Source: Streptomyces sp. NBC_01478
Lineage (GTDB): Bacteria > Actinomycetota > Actinomycetes > Streptomycetales > Streptomycetaceae
Assembly: GCF_036227225.1 (NCBI RefSeq)
Contig: NZ_CP109444.1
Span: 10,211,501-10,275,500 of the forward strand
Direction of reading: 5' to 3'
Length of the DNA stretch: 64,000 bases
Under the pieces are notes generated by a model that ran no database searches, was not told the DNA's origin, and saw only the letters and a list, made by a program, of their open reading frames with translations. Positions 50,588 through 57,853 of the stretch are shown here, in pieces. Both the position numbers and the translations under genes were made by a program. How positions within the stretch are numbered: the first letter of the stretch is position 1; every line of letters starts with the position of its first letter.

Positions 50588-51660
50588 GCCGGTACCCGGC
50601 GCCGCAGCAGATCCAGCAGTCGCCGTCCGCTCTCCCCGGCGAACCACTCCGCGTGCCCCACGTAGTACTCGTACGCCAACCGGGTGTTCTCCGCCGATCG
50701 CGTGACGCCGTGGAAGTAGCCCAGCTCGGAGAGCGCGAACTCGGCGTGGACCAGGGGGAGTAGCGCCGGGAGCGCCTTCGACTCGGCCGGGCTGAGCGGG
50801 CGTACGGACCGGTAGCCGTCGAGGAGCGCGACGGCGTCCGCCTCGCGGACCGGGAAGCCGGGCTGGAGCCACTGGACCGTGTTGCGTTCGATCGCGGTGG
50901 CCAGGTCGTGCACGGCCGTCGTGCGGTCGCTCATGCCGAAGTCGAGGGCCGTCGCGACCGAACCGTCCTCGTTCCAGAGGAGGTTGGAGGCATGCCAGTC
51001 ATTGTGGGTCCACAGAGGGGCCAACTCCGGGAGGTGCGGGGCCAGTTCCTCGTACAGCGGGAGTAGGGCACGCCGTGTGTCCTCCCGCCACGGGAACTCC
51101 GCCAGCCCCTTTGCCAGGTGGGGGCGCTCGGCCACGTACCGCTCCAGCTCCGCCTGCGGATCGGCCGAGGCGAACACCGTGAACGACGCGACCAGCGGCT
51201 GTACTTGGCGGTGCGGGGCGTCGAAGCCCTCCGCCGCCAGGTGCAGGCGGGCCAGCGCCTCGCCGGCCGCGCGGGCGTGGGCGGAGGTGCGGAACGGGGA
51301 CCAGGACAGGGCGTCGCGGTAGAGGTCCGTGCCGGCGCCGGTCGAGTGCACCTCGTAGGTCCACTCGCCGCGCGTCGCCGCGTTCAGCACCTCGACCACC
51401 GGGGCGCCGCGCCGCCGTAGATGCCGTAGGAAGGCGTGTTCCTCGGACAGGCCCTCGATCGTGCGGACCGTGGTGTGGTGGCGTTTCACGAAGAGGCGGC
51501 GGCCCGAGCGTTCCACCACGGCCGCCGCCGACAGGGGGCGTGGGCTGCGCCAGACCACCCGGGCCGGGCCCACGATGTCCGTGACCTCGGTGTCCGTCAG
51601 GGGTGGCCAGTCCGGTTCGACCGGGTCGGTGCCCAGGCCGTGGGCGAGGTGTGAACTCAC
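50581..51660 (-). CDS. APH/choline-kinase-fold phosphotransferase
   Basis: A 359-aa kinase with the Brenner motif WTHNDWHASNLLW and the metal motif ALDFGMSD, like homoserine-kinase/CotH-style and APH enzymes. The N-lobe contains RRLFVKRHHTTVRT with the ATP lysine. It starts with GTG in the stop of the ABC ATPase (GTGA), so synthesis is coupled to the importer. Likely roles are phosphorylation of an imported alcohol or amine (choline, thiamine or sugar analogue). Antibiotic resistance is possible but less likely. Confidence 0.87.
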   Translation of the reverse strand: MSSHLAHGLGTDPVEPDWPPLTDTEVTDIVGPARVVWRSPRPLSAAAVVERSGRRLFVKRHHTTVRTIEGLSEEHAFLRHLRRRGAPVVEVLNAATRGEWTYEVHSTGAGTDLYRDALSWSPFRTSAHARAAGEALARLHLAAEGFDAPHRQVQPLVASFTVFASADPQAELERYVAERPHLAKGLAEFPWREDTRRALLPLYEELAPHLPELAPLWTHNDWHASNLLWNEDGSVATALDFGMSDRTTAVHDLATAIERNTVQWLQPGFPVREADAVALLDGYRSVRPLSPAESKALPALLPLVHAEFALSELGYFHGVTRSAENTRLAYEYYVGHAEWFAGESGRRLLDLLRRRVPAC

Positions 51661-52418
51661 GCTGTCTTCACCGCCGTTGTGCCGCGCAGGGCGTCCAGGA
51701 CGCGGCGCTCGGTCGACGCGAAGTCCGGGTTCGTGAAGTCGTCCGCGCCGCGTGGGCGGGGCAGCGGGACCTCGACGCGGTCGACGATCGTGGCCGGGCG
51801 GGGAGACAGGACGTGGACCGTGTCCGCGAGCAGGACCGCCTCGCGGATGTCGTGGGTGACCAGGACGACCGTCCAGCGGTGGCGTTGCCACATGCCGGCC
51901 AGCCACAACTGCATCTCGGTGCGGGTGAGCGAGTCGAGCGCGCCGAACGGTTCGTCGAGCAGGAGGACCGGTCGCTCCAGGACCACCGTGCGCAGCAGGG
52001 CCGCGCGTTGCCGCATACCGCCGCTGAGTTGGGACGGGTACGCCTTCTGGAAGCCGTCGAGGCCGAAGTCCGCGAACAGGGCGTCGGCCCGCCGCCGTGC
52101 CTCCTTCTTCCTGACTCCCTGCGCCTCAAGGCCCAGTGCCGTGTTGTCGAGCACGGTCCGCCAGGGGAAGAGGAGGTCCTTCTGGGGCATGTAGGCGACC
52201 TTGCCGGACTCCACTCCGGCCGGCTCGCCCTCCACCAGTACCTGGCCCGACGTGGGACGGTCTAGGCCGGAGACCAGGTTGAACAACGTGCTCTTGCCGC
52301 TGCCGCTCGGTCCGATGACGGCCGCGAACTCGCCCGGCTCCACGGCGAGTTGAAGGTCTCGCAGCACCTCCAACGGGCCGAAGGACTTGCCGACGCCCTC
52401 GATGCGCAGACTGCTCAT
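51657..52418 (-). CDS. NitT/TauT-type ABC transporter ATPase
   Basis: A 253-aa ATPase of the nitrate/sulfonate/taurine importer group (SsuB/TauB/ThiZ-like): Walker A GPSGSGKST, Q-loop AYMPQKDLLFPWRTV, signature LSGGMRQR, Walker B VLLLDEPFGALDSLTR and H-loop VTHDIREAV. It is coupled to the permease before it (ATGA) and the kinase after it (GTGA). Leader peptides upstream of this operon suggest sulfonates or a sulfur compound. The related pyrimidine/thiamine-precursor importers are an alternative. Confidence 0.95.
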   Translation of the reverse strand: MSSLRIEGVGKSFGPLEVLRDLQLAVEPGEFAAVIGPSGSGKSTLFNLVSGLDRPTSGQVLVEGEPAGVESGKVAYMPQKDLLFPWRTVLDNTALGLEAQGVRKKEARRRADALFADFGLDGFQKAYPSQLSGGMRQRAALLRTVVLERPVLLLDEPFGALDSLTRTEMQLWLAGMWQRHRWTVVLVTHDIREAVLLADTVHVLSPRPATIVDRVEVPLPRPRGADDFTNPDFASTERRVLDALRGTTAVKTA

Positions 52419-53188
52419 GACGACCTGTCCTCCTTCAGCGCCCGTTCCCACGGGAGTACCAGCCGTTGCAGCAGATAGGTCGCCCCGAACAGGGCGATGC
52501 TGAGCGCGGCCGTCACCGCGACCGCCGCGAACACCAGGTCCGTGCGGAACGCGCTCTTCTGCGCCTGCATATAGATCCCGAGGCCCGCCTCCGCGCCCGC
52601 GTACTCGGCGAACACGGCGCCGACGACGGCGTAGGTGATGCTCACGCGCAGCCCGGCGAAGAAGTACGGCATCGCGCTCGGCACCCGGACCAGCCGGAAC
52701 GTCCGCCGGCGGCCCGCGCCCAGGGAGCGCAGCAGCCGCATCGCTTCGCGGTCCGTGGCCGCGAAGCCCGCCGCGAGGTTCGCGGCGAGCGGGAAGAACG
52801 TCGTCAGGGTCACCACCAGCATCTTCGGCAGCAGTCCGAAGCCGAACCAGATGATCAGCAGCGGTGCCACCGCCACGATCGGGATGGTCTGCGAGGCGAC
52901 GAGCAGCGGATACAGGCCCCGGCGAGCCGCCGAGGAGAAGTCGAGGAGGACGGCGACCAGCCAGGCCGCCGCGAACGACAGCGCGAAGCCGAGCAGCGTC
53001 TCCTGGAGGGTGGGCAGCGTCTGGTCCCACAGGTCCTGGCGGTTCAGCCAGCCCTGCTCCACCACCCGGGCGGGGGAGGGGAGCGTCGTGGGATCGACGC
53101 CGGCGGCGGTGACGTAGAGCTGCCAGCCGCCGAGGACCACGGCGAGGACGAGGAGCGGCGGCCACAACGACCGCAGGAGCGGCCTCAC
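52415..53188 (-). CDS. NitT/TauT-type ABC transporter permease
   Basis: A 257-aa permease with six hydrophobic segments. The conserved SsuC/TauC elements include ASQTIPIVAVAPLLIIWFGFG, LRSLGAGRRRTFRLVRVPSAMPYFFAGLR and a following YAVVGAVFAEYAG. The GTG start lies in the binding-protein stop (GTGA). It forms the channel for the importer with the ATPase and the binding protein at 53185-54213. Confidence 0.94.
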   Translation of the reverse strand: MRPLLRSLWPPLLVLAVVLGGWQLYVTAAGVDPTTLPSPARVVEQGWLNRQDLWDQTLPTLQETLLGFALSFAAAWLVAVLLDFSSAARRGLYPLLVASQTIPIVAVAPLLIIWFGFGLLPKMLVVTLTTFFPLAANLAAGFAATDREAMRLLRSLGAGRRRTFRLVRVPSAMPYFFAGLRVSITYAVVGAVFAEYAGAEAGLGIYMQAQKSAFRTDLVFAAVAVTAALSIALFGATYLLQRLVLPWERALKEDRSS

Positions 53189-54213
53189 TTGGCGTCCGGG
53201 AGATAGGCGTTGGTGAAGAAGGTCGACGCCTTCGGGGCGGACGTCAGCTTCTTGCCGTCGGCGTCGACCAGCAGGCCCGCCTTGTACTCGAAGTCCGCGA
53301 AGGCCTGCCAGCGCTCCGCGCTCTGTGTGCCGATCGAACCGTCCGCGCCCTTGTAGTACTCCTTGGCCAGCAGCGCCTCGCTCTCCTTCACCAGCTCGGT
53401 GTTGGTGAGGACGCTCTTGTTCGCCGAGATCAGCAAGTCGGCCGCCTGGGAAGGGTGTTCGGCGGCGTAGCGGTAGCCCTTGTCGACGGCCGCCAGGAAC
53501 TTCTTCGCGGTCTGCGGGTTCTTCTTCAGGAACTGGTCCGAGGACGCGACGAGCGTCGAGTAGATCGCCGGGAAGCCGTAGTCGGAGAGCTGGAAGTTCT
53601 TCAGCGGCTTGCCGCTCAGCTTTGCCTCCAGGCCCTCCCAGGTCGGCATCGGCATCGCGAAGTCCGCCTTGCCCGCGTAAAGCGCCGCGTACGCGGAGGT
53701 ATTGAGGGTGACCTGCTTGAAGTCGCCCTCGCCGCCCGCGTTCTGGATCACCTTCTGCAGCAGTGGCTTCTCGTACGGCGCGCCGAAACCGGCGTACGTC
53801 TTGCCGTCCAGGTCCTTCGGCGAGGTGATGTCGGACCGGTCGGCGCGCACGGCGATCGTCACGTCCGTCTTCTGCGTCACCGCGTAGACGGAGGTGATGT
53901 CCTGGCCGGCCGCCCGCGCGGTGGTGATGCCCTCCTGGTACGAAATCCCGAAGTCCGCCTTGTGGTTGGCGATCAGGGTCTCGGGCGCGGTCGAACCGTA
54001 CGGCACGATCTTCACGTTGATCCCGGCGGCCTTGAACCAGCCCTTGGCCTGAGCGACATAGATGCCGGTGTGGTTGGTGTTGGGCGTCCAGTCCAGGGCG
54101 AGCGTGACGGTCGTGGTGCCGTCCTTCGCGGCGGCCGTGGAGTCGGCGGAGCAGCCGGTGGCGGCGAGGAGGGCGGTCGCGGCCATGGCGGTCAGGGCGG
54201 TACGGCGCTGCAT
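53185..54213 (-). CDS. NMT1/THI5-like ABC substrate-binding lipoprotein
   Basis: A 342-aa binding protein with a short signal peptide and lipobox (LLAATGC). The mature start VTLALDWTPNTNHTGIYVAQAKGWF is the hallmark of the NMT1/THI5/SsuA group, which binds sulfonates, riboflavin or thiamine-pyrimidine precursors. KADFGISYQEGI and GKTYAGFGAPYEKP follow. Leader ORF 4 lies 43 bp upstream, which favours a sulfur compound. It is the receptor of the permease and ATPase encoded next. Confidence 0.92.
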   Translation of the reverse strand: MQRRTALTAMAATALLAATGCSADSTAAAKDGTTTVTLALDWTPNTNHTGIYVAQAKGWFKAAGINVKIVPYGSTAPETLIANHKADFGISYQEGITTARAAGQDITSVYAVTQKTDVTIAVRADRSDITSPKDLDGKTYAGFGAPYEKPLLQKVIQNAGGEGDFKQVTLNTSAYAALYAGKADFAMPMPTWEGLEAKLSGKPLKNFQLSDYGFPAIYSTLVASSDQFLKKNPQTAKKFLAAVDKGYRYAAEHPSQAADLLISANKSVLTNTELVKESEALLAKEYYKGADGSIGTQSAERWQAFADFEYKAGLLVDADGKKLTSAPKASTFFTNAYLPDAK

Positions 54214-54256
54214 GTCGGGTCCTTCGAGGGGTGGGAGGGCTGGCGGGTCGGTCCGG

Positions 54257-54346
54257 TCAGGGCCGACACAGCGCGCTGCCCACCCGCATGAAGTCGACGG
54301 CGAGACGCCGGGTCAGCGTCCGCGCCTGGCAGGCCAGGGCTCTCAT
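54257..54346 (-). CDS. Leader peptide 4, coupled to the preceding binding-protein-like gene
   Basis: A 29-aa ORF whose ATG overlaps the TGA of the upstream gene (ATGA). It has the leader signature RRLAVDFMRVGSALC, with Cys codons at positions 6 and 27. It ends 43 nt before the lipoprotein gene. The overlap means ribosomes finishing the upstream gene can restart here, so this leader could act as an internal attenuator in the operon instead of at its beginning. Confidence 0.8.
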   Translation of the reverse strand: MRALACQARTLTRRLAVDFMRVGSALCRP

Positions 54347-55263
54347 GTGGCCACGTCCAGCAGGCCGTTGGTGAAGGACTTGGCCCAGTCCCGGTCGTCC
54401 GGGATGGCGCCGTTCTCGGCGAGCCAGTGCGCGTAGGGGCCCATCCGGCCCTCGTCGATCACACCCCAACGCCCCTCCGCGTCCGTCCAGGTGGGCGCGA
54501 TCAGCGCCAGGGAGCGGGCGATCAGCGGGCGCGGGAAGTACGGGATGACCCGCTCCAGCAACTCCAGCGTGGCATCGGCCTCTTGGGCGGCGGCCGCGTA
54601 GCCGCGGGCCGTGACGGCGAGGAAGTCCCGTACGAGGGAAGGGTGTTGGTCGAGCAGTGTCTCGTTCGTGCCGAGCAGATAGCTGTGGTAGCTCGGGGCG
54701 CCGATCTCGTCGACCGGCCAGGTGAGGCGCTGCTCCTCGGGCAGATCGCCGCGCAGCGCGTCCCAGGACCAGTAGTTGCCGAAGGTCGCGTCCGCCTCGC
54801 CCGCCACGATGTCGTCGACGGTCAGCTCCCGCGCGCCGGCGTCGATCCCGATCACGGCGTCCGGGTCGCCGCCGTCGGCGGCCACCAGATGGCGCACCAT
54901 GGCCCGGCCGCGCGGGGTCGGGTTGAAGGCGATACGGCGGCCGGCCAGGTCGCGGGGGCGGGTGATGCCGGTCGAGGTGGTGGTCTGGATCGCCTCCAGG
55001 CCCCGGTGGTTGATCGCGGACACGGCGATCAGCGGCTGGCCGTGCTCCGCGCGCCGGGCCAGCAGCCGGTTCGGCGGGAAGATCCCGAAGTCCACCTCGC
55101 CCCGCGCCAGGTACTCCAGCGTGTCCCCGCGTCCCGGATCCTGGACCACCAGCTCGACGTCGAGACCGGCCTCGGCGTACCAGCGGCGGGCACGGGCGAC
55201 GTACAGACCGGCAGAATTGGGCCACGGGTGGAAATAGTCGAGCATGACCCGTATGTGAGGCAT
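54343..55263 (-). CDS. NMT1/THI5-like protein without signal peptide
   Basis: A 306-aa two-lobe protein of the same superfamily as the lipoprotein after it: MLDYFHPWPNSAGLYVARARRWYAEAGLDVELV, with GEVDFGIFPPNRLL and RDLAGRRIAFNPTPRGRAMV. It starts directly with MPHIRVML and has no hydrophobic signal. GGAG seven bases upstream of ATG 55263 supports this start, and leader ORF 5 occupies the region upstream. It may be a cytoplasmic enzyme or sensor (yeast THI5 is a cytoplasmic enzyme of this fold), or an importer receptor that lost its signal. Confidence 0.85.
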   Translation of the reverse strand: MPHIRVMLDYFHPWPNSAGLYVARARRWYAEAGLDVELVVQDPGRGDTLEYLARGEVDFGIFPPNRLLARRAEHGQPLIAVSAINHRGLEAIQTTTSTGITRPRDLAGRRIAFNPTPRGRAMVRHLVAADGGDPDAVIGIDAGARELTVDDIVAGEADATFGNYWSWDALRGDLPEEQRLTWPVDEIGAPSYHSYLLGTNETLLDQHPSLVRDFLAVTARGYAAAAQEADATLELLERVIPYFPRPLIARSLALIAPTWTDAEGRWGVIDEGRMGPYAHWLAENGAIPDDRDWAKSFTNGLLDVAT

Positions 55264-55337
55264 GGGGGTACTCCGGGAGGTGCGCAGGCGTGACGGCGCC
55301 TGAAGGGAGGGGAGAGGGGGTGCGCGAAGGCGGTGGA

Positions 55338-55415
55338 TCAGTGCATGCGACAACAACAGGAGCGGCGCGCCGGGGAGTTGACCACCGGGTGCTGGGGCTC
55401 GACTGCTGCAGACAC
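55338..55415 (-). CDS. Leader peptide 5 with a Cys-Cys-Cys tract
   Basis: A 25-aa ORF starting at GTG 55415 with TAGGAG six bases upstream. It ends SPARRSCCCRMH, so three consecutive cysteine codons (TGT TGT TGT) lie four codons from the stop. This is the layout of polycysteine leader ORFs that sense cysteine in mycobacteria. It differs from the other four leaders, which share a [R/D]xxxD[L/F]xRVxxA core. It lies 74 nt before the signal-less binding-protein gene and is the first ORF of the importer operon. Confidence 0.78.
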   Translation of the reverse strand: MSAAVEPQHPVVNSPARRSCCCRMH

Positions 55416-55547
55416 GTGAACTCCTACGCGGGCGCTGAGGCGCGAGTGGTGCGGTCGGCGTCCCCATGGGGGCCGGACTCTCGACGAGCCGGTCCCAGAC
55501 GCCCTCTCAGCCCAACCGGGTAGGGGCTCCCGCGTAGATGGCCGAAC

Positions 55548-55576
55548 GATAACCGCACTACCCGGATTCTGTGCAA
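55548..55576 (-). promoter_or_regulatory. Possible promoter of the importer operon
   Basis: On the minus strand TTGCAC (55576-55571) and GTTATC (55553-55548) are spaced 17 bp. This is a fair match to a vegetative promoter and lies about 130 nt before leader ORF 5. The 55416-55649 stretch otherwise holds G/C-rich sequence with self-complementary pieces and the upstream side of the sulfurtransferase gene. Confidence 0.4.
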
Positions 55577-55649
55577 GCACGGTCCGAAATATGGGACGTG
55601 CATGCCCGAGGAGTGAGACGCCCAGGTCGCGGGCGTACGATCGGCGGCC

Positions 55650-56534
55650 ATGACCACCTCCCTGCTGCCCGGCCCACTGGTCGACGACACCTGGCTCGCC
55701 GCACATCTCGACGATCCCCGGCTGGTCGTCCTCGACGCCACCGCGCTGCTGCCCTCACCCCGCGAGGACGGTGACCACCGCTCCGCGAGTGGCCGCGGGA
55801 CCTGGGCCGAACGGCATCTCCCCGGGTCGCGACACGCCGACCTGACCGGCGACCTCTCCGACCACGACGCGCCGTACCACTTCGCCGTGCCGTCCCCCGA
55901 GGCCCTCGCCGCCGCACTTGCCGAGCTGGGCGTCGGGGAGGGCAGCGAGGTCGTCTCCTACGACAGCGGGGGCGGCATCTGGGCGGCGCGGCTGTGGTGG
56001 ATGCTCCGGGCGATCGGCGTACCGGCGGCGGTCCTGGACGGCGGTCTCGAAGCGTGGGCGACGGCCGGCCGGCCGCTGGCCGCCGGGGACGACACCGACC
56101 AGGCGCCGGCCGTCCGCCCCGTGACCCCCGTCGTACGACCGGACCTGTGGGCCGGCATCGAGGACGTCGCCGCCGTCAGCCGCGGCGAGCGCCCCGGCAC
56201 CCTCGTGTGCGCGCTGCCCACCGGCGGCTACGACGGCTCCGTGCCCACCCGCTACAGCCGCCGCGGCCACATCCCCGCCAGCCGCAGCCTCCCGGGCCGG
56301 GGCCTCCTCGACGCGTCCGGACGCGTGCTGCCCCTCGAAGAACTCGCGGCGCGGGTCGGCGCGGTCCTCGACACCGAGGACTCGCCGGTCGTCCTGTACT
56401 GCGGCGGCGGCATCTCGGCCGCGGGCGCCGCATTCGCGCTCACCCTGCTCGGCCGTACGGACATCTCCGTCTACGACGGTTCGCTGGAGGAGTGGTCCAA
56501 GGACCCTGTCAGGCCACTGGAGTCGGGGACCTGA
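55650..56534 (+). CDS. Two-domain sulfurtransferase (rhodanese/3-mercaptopyruvate type)
   Basis: A 294-aa protein with two rhodanese domains. The N-terminal domain is non-catalytic (SYDSGGGIWAARLWWML, Asp where the Cys would be). The C-terminal domain has the active Cys251 in VVLYCGGGISAAGAA. The loop C-G-G-G-I-S resembles mercaptopyruvate more than thiosulfate transferases (which have C-R-K/R-G). It moves sulfur between thiols or cyanide. It is divergent from the sulfur importer operon, which fits a role in handling the sulfur released. The leading MTTSLLPGPLVDDTWLAAHL is usual for the family. Confidence 0.93.
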   Translation: MTTSLLPGPLVDDTWLAAHLDDPRLVVLDATALLPSPREDGDHRSASGRGTWAERHLPGSRHADLTGDLSDHDAPYHFAVPSPEALAAALAELGVGEGSEVVSYDSGGGIWAARLWWMLRAIGVPAAVLDGGLEAWATAGRPLAAGDDTDQAPAVRPVTPVVRPDLWAGIEDVAAVSRGERPGTLVCALPTGGYDGSVPTRYSRRGHIPASRSLPGRGLLDASGRVLPLEELAARVGAVLDTEDSPVVLYCGGGISAAGAAFALTLLGRTDISVYDGSLEEWSKDPVRPLESGT

Positions 56535-56601
56535 GCGACCACGCCCCCGGAAACGGCGTGGTCGCGGATGTCTCCCTCCCCCGAAGGCGACATCCGCGAC
56601 C
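56535..56601. terminator. Two overlapping hairpins between convergent genes
   Basis: Stem 1: GCGACCACGCC (56535-56545) with GGCGTGGTCGC (56555-56565), 11 bp perfect. Stem 2: GGTCGCGGATGTC (56560-56572) with GACATCCGCGACC (56589-56601), 13 bp perfect. The two share 56560-56565, so only one can form fully at a time. They lie between the convergent sulfurtransferase and metalloprotease genes and probably serve as a bidirectional terminator. Confidence 0.8.
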
Positions 56602-56658
56602 ATTCCCCCGGCGCCGGACTGATGGTCCGTTCGCCCGCGTGCGGCTGTACACATGCTG

Positions 56659-57765
56659 TTACCAGCACATCACCGCGGTTTCCCCCGAACCCCACGTGGA
56701 GTACAGGCGCACACGGACGAAGTAGCGGCGGCCCTTGACGAGCCGGACCTTGAGTGTGGCGTTGTGCGGCGTGCCCCCGTCGTCCTGACCGGCGAGGAAA
56801 CGCGGTTCGCCGTCCCGTTCCTCGAAGACCACGACGACCGCGTCGCTGTCCCCGAAGGTGCCGACGGCGTACTCGCGCGTCTGCGTCGGCTCGATGGCGA
56901 AGTCGGCCTGCTCGCCCGGTCCCAGGCGCAGCGGCGCCGACCGGAACGGCACCAGCTCGGCCGGCCGGGGAGGGCCGGCGGGCGGGTACCGGCGCAGGAC
57001 GAACTCCTTGTCGGAGGGGGAGAGGCTGCCGTGCGGGTGCAGACCCGTGCGGTACTCCTCCGGCTCCAGGATCAGTCCCGACGCGAACGGGTACTCCATG
57101 ACCGACTGCGGGTCCCAGACGGAGCCGTTGACCTCGTCCGGGTCGAGCTTGCGCAGGATGTTGAAGAGCGTCTTGTCCCGGCTCCAGAAGTTCGGCGGGC
57201 CCGACAACTCGGCGTACACGGCCTCGTCGTCCCAGTGGATACCGGCGAACGGGCTCTGGTGCTCGTGCAGCAGACCCAGCGCGTGCCCGATCTCGTGCAG
57301 GGCCGTGCAGCGCTGCCCAGGCGCGGTCAGATCCCAGCCGAAGTTCATGGTGCGGTCCGACAGACCGACCGTGAGCGCGTCGCGGCCGACCGTCGACCAG
57401 GAACCGTCACCGGGCTGGAACCCGATGCGCAGCTCCGCCTCCGACCGGTCGCCGACCTCGGCGAAGCCGAGCCCGATGCCGAGGCCCTGCCACTCACGGA
57501 AGCACTCGCGTACGACGTCCTGCTGCTCCTTGGCGCCGCCCCACGGCACCCGCCGCAGCTCGCCGGTCCCGGGAACCGGGATGACGGAGCTGTCGGTGGC
57601 GGCCGAGTTCTCGGGGTTGCCGGCGTCGAAGAAGTAGTAGTGCAGGACTGTGCCGTTGACCCACATCCGGCTGCCGCCGATGAGCGCACTGCGCCGCTCT
57701 GCGGCCAGTCCCGGTCGGAACTCCGGGGCCGGCTGCTGCGCGAGGGAGCAGTAGCGAGCGGTCAT
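56659..57765 (-). CDS. Astacin/M12-like zinc metalloprotease without signal peptide
   Basis: A 368-aa protein with the full metzincin motif in TALHEIGHALGLLHEHQSP (HExxHxxGxxH) and a Met-turn in SVMEYPF. After the catalytic domain (about 60-265) comes a ~100-residue beta-rich C-domain (LRLGPGEQADFAIEP, GRRYFVRVRLYSTWG) like bacterial prepeptidase C-terminal or beta-sandwich domains. No hydrophobic signal is seen at the N-terminus, which is odd for this secreted class. It is divergent from the LuxR-type regulator, whose gene starts 89 bp away. Confidence 0.88.
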   Translation of the reverse strand: MTARYCSLAQQPAPEFRPGLAAERRSALIGGSRMWVNGTVLHYYFFDAGNPENSAATDSSVIPVPGTGELRRVPWGGAKEQQDVVRECFREWQGLGIGLGFAEVGDRSEAELRIGFQPGDGSWSTVGRDALTVGLSDRTMNFGWDLTAPGQRCTALHEIGHALGLLHEHQSPFAGIHWDDEAVYAELSGPPNFWSRDKTLFNILRKLDPDEVNGSVWDPQSVMEYPFASGLILEPEEYRTGLHPHGSLSPSDKEFVLRRYPPAGPPRPAELVPFRSAPLRLGPGEQADFAIEPTQTREYAVGTFGDSDAVVVVFEERDGEPRFLAGQDDGGTPHNATLKVRLVKGRRYFVRVRLYSTWGSGETAVMCW

Positions 57766-57810
57766 GCGACCAGATTGCCGTCGACCGTTCCCGGGCGCCT
57801 GAGTCGAGGG

Positions 57811-57843
57811 CTACTCAAGTCACCCTGTATCAAGGGTGAGTAG
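57811..57843. promoter_or_regulatory. Interrupted inverted repeat between metalloprotease and LuxR genes
   Basis: CTACTC-aagt-CACCCT, then a short centre, then AGGGTG-AGTAG: both half-sites are inverted copies apart from a 4-nt insert in the left arm. It lies in the 88-bp divergent region, ending 10 bp before the luxR-type start, and is a candidate operator for autoregulation. CTGTATCAAG from this site also occurs at 62892-62901, in the CHAT/S8 divergent region. Confidence 0.5.
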
Positions 57844-57853
57844 CCGGAGTCAT

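Noticed and set aside
55321..55400. Plus-strand short ORF starting MRQQQERR
   Set aside because: It has no good ribosome site and no leader motif. The minus-strand ORF over the same bases has a ribosome site and the Cys-Cys-Cys tract.
54343..55467. Longer form of the signal-less binding protein starting upstream of 55263
   Set aside because: The extension reads through leader ORF 5 in another frame, is Pro/Arg/Ser-rich and gives no signal peptide. GGAG supports ATG 55263.
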